From NIC37A-2 sp050289625 (lineage in GTDB: Bacteria > Myxococcota_A > Polyangia > Polyangiales > Polyangiaceae), in the NCBI GenBank assembly GCA_050289625.1, contig JBNKGC010000011.1, positions 1-56,016 on the forward strand: DNA of 56,016 bases, read 5' to 3'. Position 1 is the stretch's first letter; each line of letters begins with the position of its first letter. A program made the translations under genes and the position numbers. Below are positions 8,598 to 16,857 of this stretch, piece by piece. The notes under the pieces are model-generated. The model was not told where the DNA came from. It did not search any database and saw only the letters and a list, made by a program, of their open reading frames with translations.

Positions 8598-9971
8598 ATG
8601 GATTTCATGCTTCAGCGTTCCTACGCGCTCTTTTCGATCGGCATGGGGGCTCTCGGGGTGGTGGCCTGTTCGAGTCAACCTGACGACGTCGTGAGCGGCG
8701 GCAGCGCCACGGGTGGTGTTGCCGCGCCTGGAGGCACCGGAGCGAAGGGTTCGGGAGCTGGTGCGGGGACCGGCGGCGTTGCAACCGGCGGGGCCGGCTC
8801 AGACGGCGCGATCCAAACTGGAGGGACGGGCGGCTCGGGGGCATTCACGGCTGCGGAGAGCTACGACCACGGCTTCGTGCCCACGACCATCAGTGTCGAA
8901 GACGCGCGCGCCGCATACGAAGATTGGAAGGCGATCCACCTCGAGGACTGCGGAGGCGGCACGTACCGCGTCCGGTGGGAGAACGCGAAACTGGATGCGA
9001 CCGTCTCGGAGGGCATCGGCTACGGCATGCTCCTCACGGTCATCTGGGACGAGCAGGCGGCTTTCGACGGTCTGTACAACTACTACCAGTCGGCTCTCAA
9101 CGAGAGCACCGGCCTGATGAACTGGCTGCGCTATGGTTGCAATGCCGACTGGGACACCAAGTACAGCGAGTACCCGGATGGGGCGGCGGCCGACGCCGAT
9201 CTGGACGTGGCGATGGCGCTCATCTTGGCGGACTGCAAGTGGGGCGGAGGCAACTACGCGAGCGAAGCCTCCAAGGTGATCAGCGCGATTCGCACCCACA
9301 TGTTCATGACCCACAACGACTTGCAGGTGCTCCAACCGGGCGATTCGGAGTGGTTCGACATGCTGGGCAACGGTTGTGTGAACTATTCGTACTTCGCGCC
9401 CGCCTACTATCGGGAGTTTGCCGTCTACGACGGCGCAAACGCCTCGTTCTGGAACGAGGCGGCCGACGATACCTATTCGCTCCTGGCAATGGGGTCCAAC
9501 TCCTCCACCGGATTGGTGCGGAACTGGGGGGCGTCGGACGGCGGGGACTCCACCTGCGGGGACTCGTACCATCGGGCGTCGTCGTACGGAGATGACGCTG
9601 CCCGCACGCCCTGGCGCGTCGCGACGGACTACCTTTGGAACGGCACCGCTGCGGCGAAAGCTTGGACCGACAAGGTTACGACCTGGGTGAGCGGCGTCGG
9701 CATCGGAAATACCGTGCAGTGGTACAATCTCGACGGTAGCCCCGACACGGAGGCCAATACCTACGACGATCACACGGCGATCAACGTGGGCCCCTGGGCG
9801 GCGGGATCCATGACCTACGATCAGGCGACAGTCGATGCCTTCGCGGCCGAGCTGGTCAGCATTCCCTCAGGTGCCAGCGATCACGACGGGGAGTACTTCC
9901 CGCGCATGCTGAAGGCTCTGACGCTCGCCACGTTGGCGGGGCAGTTCACGACCTGCGGCGGGGCTGACTGA
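8598..9971 (+). CDS. Glycoside hydrolase family 8 lipoprotein
   Basis: The 457-residue product has a lipoprotein signal (GVVAC, Cys24), a Gly/Thr/Ala-rich linker to about residue 90, and a GH8 catalytic domain. The GH8 hallmark SEGIGYGML carries the catalytic acid Glu near 138, and DADLDVAMAL near 200 carries the second catalytic region; WFDMLGNGCVNYSYFAPAYY and YDDHTAINVGPW also fit the (alpha/alpha)6 barrel. GH8 enzymes cleave beta-1,4 or mixed beta-glucans, chitosan or xylan; the substrate cannot be read here. ATG 8598 is preferred (GAGAGGG upstream), with ATG 8607 as an alternative. It ends one base before the convergent beta-barrel gene. With the GH16 enzyme at 23.2-24.2 kb it suggests glucan degradation at the cell surface. 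Confidence 0.88.
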   Translation: MDFMLQRSYALFSIGMGALGVVACSSQPDDVVSGGSATGGVAAPGGTGAKGSGAGAGTGGVATGGAGSDGAIQTGGTGGSGAFTAAESYDHGFVPTTISVEDARAAYEDWKAIHLEDCGGGTYRVRWENAKLDATVSEGIGYGMLLTVIWDEQAAFDGLYNYYQSALNESTGLMNWLRYGCNADWDTKYSEYPDGAAADADLDVAMALILADCKWGGGNYASEASKVISAIRTHMFMTHNDLQVLQPGDSEWFDMLGNGCVNYSYFAPAYYREFAVYDGANASFWNEAADDTYSLLAMGSNSSTGLVRNWGASDGGDSTCGDSYHRASSYGDDAARTPWRVATDYLWNGTAAAKAWTDKVTTWVSGVGIGNTVQWYNLDGSPDTEANTYDDHTAINVGPWAAGSMTYDQATVDAFAAELVSIPSGASDHDGEYFPRMLKALTLATLAGQFTTCGGAD

Positions 9972-9972
9972 C

Positions 9973-10707
9973 TCAGAAGGCGTAGCCCACACCGAGGCTG
10001 ACTCGCTGCTCGCCGAGAAATGCGATCTCCCCGAGCAGATCGAAGTGCTCCGACAACGCAAAGCCCGAGCCCAGACCCACGTGGTAACGAAACTTGTCGG
10101 CGCCCTTGCCGCCAGCGACGTTCCAGTCCGTGCCGGCACCGAAGTAGCGCGCCACGACGAAAGGGGCCGCCCAACCACCGATCGCATGACCGACGGCCAA
10201 GCCGAGGCGCCAGTCCCGCGACGTGAAGGCGTCCGTGCTTCCGTCAGGGGCGACGCTCGTCGAGCGTGCCAGGGAGAAGTTCGCGCTCACGTGAGCAAAA
10301 GGCACCTTGCCGCCGAACAATCGATACGAGATGCCCAGACCACCGAGGACGCCGGGCTCGAGATCGTAGCGGGTTCCGAGATACTCGACGTGTCCGTCGA
10401 TGCTGGTTCCGAGGGTCGCGCTGAGCGAGAGCCGGTCCAGGGGGAAGATGTCGTAGGTTGCGGCTACGGCTCCCTGGACGAGCTCCGCTTCCTCGTCTCC
10501 GAACTCGATGGTCGTGCTCGTCCCGCCGGCGGTCAGCCCCGCGCGCATGCGCACATGGTCGTCCCCGTAGCAGACGGCAGGCAAACCGTTTGGGCCAATG
10601 GGGGGGCTGAGCCCGCAGGCTCGTGCCGAATCGGGGGTCGCGAGAAGCAGCAGTGCAGCGCAAGGGGGGACGAGCCCGAAAGCGAGTCGACGCATTGCCC
10701 TGACCAT
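9973..10707 (-). CDS. Outer-membrane beta-barrel protein
   Basis: The 244-residue protein has a signal peptide (cleavage near ARACG) followed by alternating strands such as RMRAGLTAGGTSTTIEF, LSLSATLGTSIDG and WRLGLAVGHAIGG, and it ends in RVSLGVGYAF with a terminal Phe, the usual beta-barrel assembly signal. This indicates an eight- to twelve-stranded outer-membrane protein. ATG 10695 (MRRLAF) is an equally good start. It is convergent with the GH8 gene. No specific function can be assigned. Confidence 0.65.
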   Translation of the reverse strand: MVRAMRRLAFGLVPPCAALLLLATPDSARACGLSPPIGPNGLPAVCYGDDHVRMRAGLTAGGTSTTIEFGDEEAELVQGAVAATYDIFPLDRLSLSATLGTSIDGHVEYLGTRYDLEPGVLGGLGISYRLFGGKVPFAHVSANFSLARSTSVAPDGSTDAFTSRDWRLGLAVGHAIGGWAAPFVVARYFGAGTDWNVAGGKGADKFRYHVGLGSGFALSEHFDLLGEIAFLGEQRVSLGVGYAF

Positions 10708-11115
10708 ACGCGCGGACCCTTCGGGTGGTTCCAGGAAAGGCCCGAGCCGCTCTCAGGGTGAGTTCCGGGGGTGTCGCGGATGTGCGTCGAGGACCAGGGG
10801 CCGCGCTGCAGTGCGAGCGTGGTTCGGAGTTGGCAGTCTCGAACACTTCAGTATCGAGGAGGCCTGGGTCACGGACGAACCCACGCCGGCCGACCCACCG
10901 TGGCTCGCTCGTTCGAGCGACCGACGTGTCTCGGAGCAAGATTGCGCAGGGCAGAGCGCCTCGTCCCATTTCGCCCTGGCGTCCGATCGGAGGAAGAATT
11001 GGCGGCGGGAAGTGGCCGGTTTTCGGCACCGCTGTAGGTTCGATTTTTCGTGCCGCGGTGCTCCCGTTCGGGGTTGCTCTGCCCCGGCTGTCGAGTCGAT
11101 GATGGACAGGTGACA
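10708..11115. other. Divergent intergenic region, nothing coding seen
   Basis: About 408 bp lie between two divergent genes. Frames are open on the plus strand, but none has a start with a ribosome binding site or recognisable protein. The only structure noted is a 16-bp perfect palindrome at 10905-10920. Confidence 0.4.
10905..10920. promoter_or_regulatory. Perfect 16-bp palindrome
   Basis: TCGCTCG and CGAGCGA flank a central TT. A dyad of this size between divergent genes could be an operator; no regulator is known. Confidence 0.25.
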
Positions 11116-12486
11116 GTGAGCATCGAGCGGTCGCGCGAGAAGGCAGGCAAGATCGCGACCTGGCTTGTGGGCAAGGGCCGCGCCGACGACGCCGTCAAAC
11201 TGCTCAGTGCTTGGGCGGCAGCCGGACCGAACGATGCCTCGGGGCAGCGCTTGTTGGCGGATGCCCTCCGCATCGATCCGAGCGCACCCATCGCGCAGAT
11301 GGCTTTCGAGCGCATGGAGGGGGTTTCAGGCGAGCACGAAGAGCTGGATGCGGCCATTGCCACCTACGATGACGCGGCCCTCGACAAGCTCGAATCGGAG
11401 ATGCGCCGCCCGAGTTTTCGGCGCGCTCAGATGGGGTTCAACAACAACATCAAATTCAAGGACACCGTCTTCCACGTGCAGACGGAGGATTCCGGCCTCG
11501 ATGCCCCGCACATCGTCACTCACTTGTTCGCGGATGGCGGTCGGGTCATCAAGAGCCACAAGCGCAGCTATCAGGACGAGGTGAATCGCGGCGACGTCGC
11601 GGAGTTCGTCCGGGGCCTGATGAAGGCGCAACACCTCGAGATGGTCATGAAGCTGCGCGACGGGAGCTTTGACCGCATCCTGGCGGGCGAGGAAATCGGG
11701 GGGCTCGAGGTCCTCACGGAGAGCCCCAGCGTCGACATCCTGAAGTTCAAAAAGAAGGAGGGGGGCGCTCCGGCCAAGCCTGCCCCAACTGCCCCCGAAG
11801 CAGCGCCGCCCGCAGGGCGTGCCGCGGCGAAGAAGGTCCCGTTCCGCCTCCACGTGCTGCGAAGTCTTGCGGGTGGACCCGACAGCTACAGTCCCGATGG
11901 CGCCGAGGCGATCGTCGGAGCCAAGGGGGCGATCTCTCTCGAAGGGGAACGCTTCTGTCATCCTGAAGAAGCCCTGCTGGTCTGGCGCGACGAGCAGCTC
12001 TGGCTCGAAGACCTCGACGGCGGAAACGGTGTATTTTTGCGTACGCACACTCCAGCGGAACTCGAGCTCGGCGACGAGTTCATCGTGGGGGACCAGCTCT
12101 TGCGCGTGGAGAAGAATCCGGTCGCGGACGACGGTCCCGATCCCGAGCCGACTTACTTCTACTCCTCGCCCAAGTGGCCCTCGTCGTTCCGTGTGGTCCA
12201 GGTGTTCGAGGGAGGAGCGGTGGGCGCGTGTGTGGTTGCCCGAGGCAACACCTTGCAGGTGGGTGCCGCGATCGGAGACCTCGTGTTCCCGGACGATCCC
12301 CTCGTGTCGGAACAGCACTGTTTGATCGAGGAACAGGCCGGTACGGTCGTTCTGACCGATCTCGGGTCGAGGACCGGTGTGTTCGTGAGAGTGCACGGGG
12401 AACAGGCTCTCGGCCACGGGGACGAGCTTCTCGTGGGTCGCACCCGGCTCGTCGTCGACACCACCCCGGCTTCGCTTCCCGCCTGA
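11116..12486 (+). CDS. Two-FHA-domain signalling protein
   Basis: The 456-residue cytoplasmic protein has an N-terminal helical repeat region (GKGRADDAVKLLSAW, then a block like GQRLLADALRIDP), a middle domain with FNNNIKFKDTVFHVQTED and VIKSHKRSYQDEV, an Ala/Pro-rich linker, and two FHA-like regions. The second is clearer: VFPDDPLVSEQHCLIEE followed by LTDLGSRTGVFVRV, giving the S-x-x-H and N/R-G pattern that binds phosphothreonine. The first (near 270-370) is weaker, with LEDLDGGNGVFLRT. FHA proteins read the output of Ser/Thr kinases such as that at 28.1-29.7 kb. GTG 11116 has AGG five bases upstream; GTG 11110 and GTG 11050 are alternatives. Confidence 0.8.
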   Translation: MSIERSREKAGKIATWLVGKGRADDAVKLLSAWAAAGPNDASGQRLLADALRIDPSAPIAQMAFERMEGVSGEHEELDAAIATYDDAALDKLESEMRRPSFRRAQMGFNNNIKFKDTVFHVQTEDSGLDAPHIVTHLFADGGRVIKSHKRSYQDEVNRGDVAEFVRGLMKAQHLEMVMKLRDGSFDRILAGEEIGGLEVLTESPSVDILKFKKKEGGAPAKPAPTAPEAAPPAGRAAAKKVPFRLHVLRSLAGGPDSYSPDGAEAIVGAKGAISLEGERFCHPEEALLVWRDEQLWLEDLDGGNGVFLRTHTPAELELGDEFIVGDQLLRVEKNPVADDGPDPEPTYFYSSPKWPSSFRVVQVFEGGAVGACVVARGNTLQVGAAIGDLVFPDDPLVSEQHCLIEEQAGTVVLTDLGSRTGVFVRVHGEQALGHGDELLVGRTRLVVDTTPASLPA

Positions 12487-12562
12487 GCGCCTGAGCGTCG
12501 CCATTCGCGCGTCCGGTTGCGACCGAGGCAGTTGCGGTCGGGCGTCGGCGCACAAAACGCCA

Positions 12563-12592
12563 ACGGCCGAAGCGGGGTACCGCCTCGGCCGT
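12563..12592 (-). terminator. Hairpin between convergent genes
   Basis: ACGGCCGA (12563-12570) pairs with TCGGCCGT (12585-12592), and an inner GCGG/CCGC stem closes on a GGTA loop after one mismatch. Read on the minus strand the stem is followed by TTGGCGTTTTGTG, so it best suits the lipoprotein gene at 12615, and it could also stop the FHA transcript. Confidence 0.6.
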
Positions 12593-12614
12593 CCAGCTAG
12601 CAAAGGAGCGCCAA

Positions 12615-12863
12615 TTACTCGGCGGCTTCTTCGGCCTCGGCCTCGCCCTCGGCAGCCGCGGCGTCGTCGCCGGCTTCCTCGGTGGCTTCTTCGCTTGCTT
12701 CCTCGGCAGCGGGCGCCTCAGCAGCCTCTTCGGCAGCCGGCTCAGCAGCCTCTTCGGCAGCAGCAGCCTCGGCGTCGGGAGCCTCGGCCGGGGGGGTCTC
12801 TCCGCAGGCAACGGCGAGAGCGAAGAACGGAACGGCGAGAAGAACAGACTTACGAATCATCAT
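12615..12863 (-). CDS. Ala/Glu-rich small lipoprotein
   Basis: The 82-residue precursor starts at ATG 12863 behind a GGGAG site and has a signal peptide ending ALAVAC. The mature part is almost entirely Ala, Glu and Pro with a few Asp, Ser and Thr, in runs such as EEAAEPAAEEAAEAPAAEEA. The composition predicts an acidic, disordered or helical tether anchored by lipid to the envelope. The upstream part of the longer open frame lacks protein character and is excluded. No domain is recognisable; a strong ribosome binding site and a good downstream hairpin support expression. Confidence 0.7.
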   Translation of the reverse strand: MMIRKSVLLAVPFFALAVACGETPPAEAPDAEAAAAEEAAEPAAEEAAEAPAAEEASEEATEEAGDDAAAAEGEAEAEEAAE

Positions 12864-13286
12864 TGTTTTGATCTCCCTAGGGATTCGGTGTGCCCAGCGC
12901 GCGGCAGGGGGATGCCTGCCGGTTTGAAATTCGCTGGTGCGACCCCTCAGACGCTCCACCGGGGCAAACCGGCTCATCTCGGACGTCGATTTCTTCTCCG
13001 TTCTGCGTGAGCAGCTCAAAACGCCTTTCGAGCTGAAACTACTTCAATAACACCATGTGCTCCGGTGTAGGAAGGGGCCCTTCTCGTGGTGTGGCAAGAG
13101 AAGAAGTGGTGCCGCAGCCGAAGAGGTCACTCACTGTCGCCCGGTTCCGCCGCGCGCCGACGCGGTGCCTCGAAGGTAAGCGCGTCCCGCGTTCGGGGGG
13201 ACGCGTGGTATACGGAAATCGCCCCCACTGCCCCGAGGCGTGAGCCGGATCCGGCCGGTCGCGCGTCTAGTGGGAGGACTGCCCGC
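12864..13286. other. Divergent intergenic region before the ECF sigma gene
   Basis: These 423 bp separate divergent starts. Open frames run through it without protein-like sequence. A hairpin lies at 13181-13205, and GGGAGG precedes the sigma factor start; no clear promoter was assigned. Confidence 0.4.
13181..13205 (+). promoter_or_regulatory. Stable hairpin upstream of the ECF sigma gene
   Basis: CGCGTCCC (13181-13188) pairs perfectly with GGGACGCG (13198-13205) over nine bases, 82 bp before the start codon. It could be a leader structure or an operator dyad; the function is unknown. Confidence 0.3.
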
Positions 13287-13994
13287 ATGAACTCCCACTC
13301 GACGTCTCGGTCCTTCGAACGGCCCCGTCTGCGCATCGTAGCTGACGGCGCCGTGGAGTCGCGGCCGGGGGACGAAGCGGCCGGTCTCAACGGCTTGAGT
13401 GATGAAGAGCTCGTGGCCTTGGTGCGAGCGAACGATCGACCGGCGTTCGAAGTGCTGTATCGCCGCCACGCGCCGTTCGCTCTGAACCTCGCGGTACGCA
13501 TTCAAGGCGCGGCGTCCGATGTGGAAGACGTCGTCCACGATGCGTTCCTCAAAGCGCATCGTGGACTCGACGGACTGCGCGACGACGCGGCCTTTCGGTC
13601 GTGGCTCGGGTCCATCGTGGTGAGTTTGGTGCGGAGTCGCCTGCGTCGACGGCGCTTTCTCTCGACCGTCGGTGTGGGAGAGCGCGACGTGTTCGATTTG
13701 GATGCGCTCGCCGCCGAAGACGCCGGCCCTGAAACCCGCGCGCAGATCGCTCAGGTTTACCGACTTCTCCAAGAGCTGCCCCTCGACTGCCGCATTGCGT
13801 GGACGCTCAAGCATGTCGAACGGCACACCCTGCCGGAAGTGGCTCGCATGACGGACTGCTCGCTGGCCACGGTCAAGCGGCGCATCGCGCGCGCCGAGCG
13901 CCAGATTGGACGCTCGCTGTTCGGTGACGACGAAGGCACCGAGGACCGGACCGACGCCGAGAACTCGTGTGCGGGAGGCGATCATGGCCGCTAG
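13287..13994 (+). CDS. ECF-type RNA polymerase sigma factor
   Basis: The 235-residue protein shows sigma-70 region 2 (LVRANDRPAFEVLYRRHAPF, then SDVEDVVHDAFLKAH near 77-91) and region 4 (LLQELPLDCRIAWTLKHVE, with the helix-turn-helix TLPEVARMTDCSLATVKRRIARA), and lacks region 3, as in extracytoplasmic-function sigma factors. About 35 extra residues precede region 2. ATG 13287 has GGAGG ten bases upstream; the longer open frame is not protein-like. The next gene begins inside its 3' end (11-bp overlap) and encodes a membrane-anchored protein, the usual layout for a sigma/anti-sigma pair. Confidence 0.88.
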   Translation: MNSHSTSRSFERPRLRIVADGAVESRPGDEAAGLNGLSDEELVALVRANDRPAFEVLYRRHAPFALNLAVRIQGAASDVEDVVHDAFLKAHRGLDGLRDDAAFRSWLGSIVVSLVRSRLRRRRFLSTVGVGERDVFDLDALAAEDAGPETRAQIAQVYRLLQELPLDCRIAWTLKHVERHTLPEVARMTDCSLATVKRRIARAERQIGRSLFGDDEGTEDRTDAENSCAGGDHGR

Positions 13995-15003
13995 CCGGAG
14001 GCCAGCCTCGAAAGCATCGCGACTGGTAGCTGCCTCGCTTCGCGATCACGCGACCGAGGAGCGAGTGGACCGCGTCTGGGATCGGCTGGAGGCCGACGTG
14101 CGCGGTGCACCGAGCCGGAGAGCTCGTCCCCTGTGGGGCCTGACTGCGGCCGCCGCAATCTTTGGGCTGGGCGTCTTGGTCGGGCGCGAGTCACAGCCTC
14201 CCGTGTCGGTCGAAAGTGCCTTCGTCGAGTCTGACGTGGCGCCGGAAGTGTTGCCTGTCGCGGCTCCTGCTGCTCAGCGAAACCGAGAGCGTGCTCGAGT
14301 CGTCGACGAAGTAAGCGAGCGCGCCCGAGTGGATCGACCGCGGCACGCTCGACGGCCCGCGAAGCTCCCCGTCGAAACGGAGACGAAGGTCGTCGAGGTG
14401 CCGGTCGAGGTCGCGGTGGTGGAGGCGCCGGCGGAACCTGCGCGTTGGCAGATCCTCGCTGAACGTGGCGAGTACGCGGCAGCCTTCCAAGCCGTGGACG
14501 AAGTCGGTGGCTTCGACGCCGTCGTGGGTTCGGGAAGCCCCGAGGAGCTGATGATCCTTGTGGACGTTGCCCGAGCTGCTGGACAGCAGGGCCGAGCCAT
14601 TCAGGCGCTCCGAAGCGTACTGCATCGCTACCCAGAGGACGAAAATGCTCCCTTGGCCGCGATGATGCTCGGAAACCTTCTCTCGCGGGCGGGAGATTCG
14701 GTGGGAGCTGCCCACGCATATGCCCTCAATCGCCGCTTGTCTCCGCGTGGTGATTTCGCTGAAGATGCGCTCGCCCGAGAGTTCGAAGTCGCTTTGGAGG
14801 CGAACGAGCTCGAACGCGCACGGGCACTGGCGACGCAGTATGAGGAGGAGTTCCCGGAAGGACGGCGGCTTGCGGAGATCCGCGATCGCCTCCATCGCGC
14901 CGCGAATAGGCTGCCCGAGGAGGAGACGGACGACGAGCTCCCGGGTCCGGAGAGGGAGTCGGCCGAAGAGGCAGACGGCTCTGTCGTCGAACTCGCGGAA
15001 TGA
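13984..15003 (+). CDS. Membrane-anchored probable anti-sigma/TPR protein
   Basis: The 339-residue product has a short basic cytoplasmic part, a helix ERVDRVWDRLEADV, one transmembrane segment (about 49-67, PLWGLTAAAAIFGLGVLVG), a Pro/Val/Glu-rich spacer, and a periplasmic helical-repeat domain (about 155-310) with TPR-like units such as AAGQQGRAIQALRSVLHRYP and NLLSRAGDSVGAAHAYAL. The acidic tail has DDELPGPERESAEEA. Because the start lies inside the sigma gene, I infer that the N-terminus binds the sigma factor and the repeat domain senses or assembles envelope partners. There is no obvious zinc-binding HxxxCxxC motif. Confidence 0.7.
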   Translation: MAASRRPASKASRLVAASLRDHATEERVDRVWDRLEADVRGAPSRRARPLWGLTAAAAIFGLGVLVGRESQPPVSVESAFVESDVAPEVLPVAAPAAQRNRERARVVDEVSERARVDRPRHARRPAKLPVETETKVVEVPVEVAVVEAPAEPARWQILAERGEYAAAFQAVDEVGGFDAVVGSGSPEELMILVDVARAAGQQGRAIQALRSVLHRYPEDENAPLAAMMLGNLLSRAGDSVGAAHAYALNRRLSPRGDFAEDALAREFEVALEANELERARALATQYEEEFPEGRRLAEIRDRLHRAANRLPEEETDDELPGPERESAEEADGSVVELAE

Positions 15004-15070
15004 GCCCTTCGGTTCGGAACCGAGGAGCAAGCACGAAAGACCCGAGCCCCGGCTCGATGAGGGAAGGCTC

Positions 15071-16084
15071 CTGCTGAGAAAGGATCCCTCGCGGGCGTTT
15101 CGAACGCGCGCGGCAGGGGGGCTCTCGGCGAAAGGCTGGGTCGCCTGGTGTGTGTTCGTGCTCGTTCTGATCTCGGCAACCCCAGCGCTGGCAGGGCCGC
15201 GCCTGTTCGTGGAAGTCGAGGCGACGGACGGTGGACCCGACCCTCGAACCACGCGCCGCCTGATCGCTCTCGAGCTCGACGACCTCACTATTCCGGGTGA
15301 TCCGCTGATCCCAGGCGACAGCAGCGAGGACGTTTCCCTCTACTATCGGATTGAGACCGACGACGGCGCATTGCGCATCGCGCTTTGGGATCGAGGGCAG
15401 TCGGCCGGAGCTCGTCGTGTTTCTCTCGGAGGTCATGCCGCGCTCACCGCGCGACGTGTCGCCCTGGCGGCTTCCGAGCTGGCCCGCGTCTTGGCGCGTC
15501 GCCGGAGCATTGAAGCCAAATTCCTCGCGCGCGAAGCGGAGCTCGCGGAAGCGACGGAGAGACAGGCCGCGCTCGACGCTCAGCGAAGCAGGCTCGGGCT
15601 GGTAGCACGTGGCCGAGCGGATTTTCTTCTCGACGGAGCCTACCTGCTCGGGCCGAGCTTGGGCGTGCAGATGAACCGGGATTTCCCCTTCCGAGTCGAG
15701 CTCGGCATGGGGTTTTTGGCAGGTCGGATTACCGACCTTTCACCCGGCGTCGGTTGGTCGATGCTCGAGGGGCGTCTCACTCCGGCGTGGGTCTTTCCGG
15801 GCACGCGTCTGGGGGACGTCGTTTTGGGAGTTCCCCTCAGTGCCGGCGCAGCGCGCGTCGGCAGCAGCGCCTTCGTCGACGGGCAGCCCGATCAGAAGAG
15901 CACGTGGCTCGCGCGGGCGGGACTCGACCTGCGTCTCCAGCGCCGCGTGGCGGAACACCTCCGGCTCGACGGAGGGGTCGGAGCGGGAGCGATGCTGAGG
16001 ACGCTGACCATCGAACGCGGGGACGACCGCGTCCGACTGGGCGGGCTCTGGGTCGGTGGTTCGCTTGGAATCCTGATCGACTGA
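15071..16084 (+). CDS. Outer-membrane-like protein, start unclear
   Basis: The coding frame is clear from about 15080 to 16084: a signal-peptide-like VFVLVLISATPALAG, a periplasmic-looking domain (FVEVEATDGGPDPRTTRRL, then a helix with ARVLARRRSIEAKFLAREAELAEATER), and a C-terminal set of beta strands ending LGGLWVGGSLGILID. No ATG exists in this frame near the signal. Possible starts are CTG 15071/15074, just after GAGGGAAGG, or GTG 15152, which would leave no basic n-region. An ATG at 15000 overlaps the upstream stop as ATGA but runs into a stop at 15075-15077 in another frame. One base gained or lost around 15060-15076 would join the two. It is probably the third gene of the sigma factor operon, an outer-membrane partner. 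Confidence 0.6.
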   Translation: MLRKDPSRAFRTRAAGGLSAKGWVAWCVFVLVLISATPALAGPRLFVEVEATDGGPDPRTTRRLIALELDDLTIPGDPLIPGDSSEDVSLYYRIETDDGALRIALWDRGQSAGARRVSLGGHAALTARRVALAASELARVLARRRSIEAKFLAREAELAEATERQAALDAQRSRLGLVARGRADFLLDGAYLLGPSLGVQMNRDFPFRVELGMGFLAGRITDLSPGVGWSMLEGRLTPAWVFPGTRLGDVVLGVPLSAGAARVGSSAFVDGQPDQKSTWLARAGLDLRLQRRVAEHLRLDGGVGAGAMLRTLTIERGDDRVRLGGLWVGGSLGILID

Positions 16085-16105
16085 GCCCGCGAACCTCGGA
16101 GCGGA

Positions 16106-16357
16106 TCAACCCGAGGTTTGCACGCGCGCCTTCATCTCCCGCGTCGCGTTGCGCAGGCGCCCTTCGATGCGGAACGTCTCCCCCTGCCGCTTGCAGCTCT
16201 TCACCTTGAGATGGAACTCGGCAGAGACTCCGTCGACTGCGCCGAGGACGGTAGAGCCCGGAGGAAAGGCCTCGGGACTTTCGATGGTGGTCTTGTCGCC
16301 GTCGCTCTCGAGGATGCGAGCGTTCCCGCCGCTCTTCAGAATGACCTCGCAGCTCAT
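16106..16357 (-). CDS. Small hypothetical protein coupled to smpB
   Basis: The 83-residue product begins at ATG 16357, whose ATGA overlaps the smpB stop, so it is probably translated by ribosomes finishing smpB. It looks like a compact beta-rich domain: EVILKSGGNARILES, KTTIESPEAFPPGSTVLG, SAEFHLKVKSCKRQGETFRIEGRL. The layout is reminiscent of a PilZ-type barrel, but the RxxxR and DxSxxG c-di-GMP motifs are missing. I do not recognise the family. Confidence 0.6.
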   Translation of the reverse strand: MSCEVILKSGGNARILESDGDKTTIESPEAFPPGSTVLGAVDGVSAEFHLKVKSCKRQGETFRIEGRLRNATREMKARVQTSG

Positions 16358-16857
16358 CGATAGTTTCCTCGCCGCATGGCCTGCTTGGCTTCGCGGTCCG
16401 CTTCGCGCGCCTTGACGGCATGGCGTTTGTCGTGGGTCTTCTTGCCGCGAGCGACGGAGACCTCGAGTTTGGCGCGACCATTTTTGAAGTAACACTTGGT
16501 CGCGACCAAGGTCATGCCTTCGCGTTCGACCGCGATCTGCAGACGACTGATCTCGCTTCGGTTCAGCAGAAGCTTGCGGACGCGGCGCTCGTCGTGGCCG
16601 AAGGCGGCGTGCTTGAGGTGAGGAATGCGCATTCCCTTGACCCAAGCCTCGCCTCTGCCGTCGATGTCGACCCAGGCGTCGGTCAAATCGGGCGCGTGAT
16701 CGCGCAGGGAGCGGGCCTCGCTGCCGATGAGGGACAACCCCGCCTCGTAGCGGTCGCCGAGCTCGTAGTCGAAACGCGCGCGACGATTCGTCGCTACCAC
16801 GCGATCGCCCTGGGGCTTGTCGCTCCCCTTCTTGCTCTGCTTGCCGCCCTTCGCCAT
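16354..16857 (-). CDS. smpB: SsrA-binding protein SmpB
   Basis: The 167-residue protein matches SmpB along its length: VVATNRRARFDYELGDRYEAGLSLIGSEARSLRDH, GEAWVKGMRIPHLKHA, HDERRVRKLLLNRSEI, LVATKCYFKNGRAKLEVSVARGKKTHDKR. SmpB binds tmRNA and carries it to stalled ribosomes for trans-translation; the basic C-terminal tail (KAREADREAKQAMRRGNYR) is the part that enters the mRNA channel. The N-terminal KGGKQSKKGSDKPQGD extension is slightly longer than usual. No ssrA gene is visible next to it: the 130-bp gap upstream is too short. Confidence 0.96.
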   Translation of the reverse strand: MAKGGKQSKKGSDKPQGDRVVATNRRARFDYELGDRYEAGLSLIGSEARSLRDHAPDLTDAWVDIDGRGEAWVKGMRIPHLKHAAFGHDERRVRKLLLNRSEISRLQIAVEREGMTLVATKCYFKNGRAKLEVSVARGKKTHDKRHAVKAREADREAKQAMRRGNYR

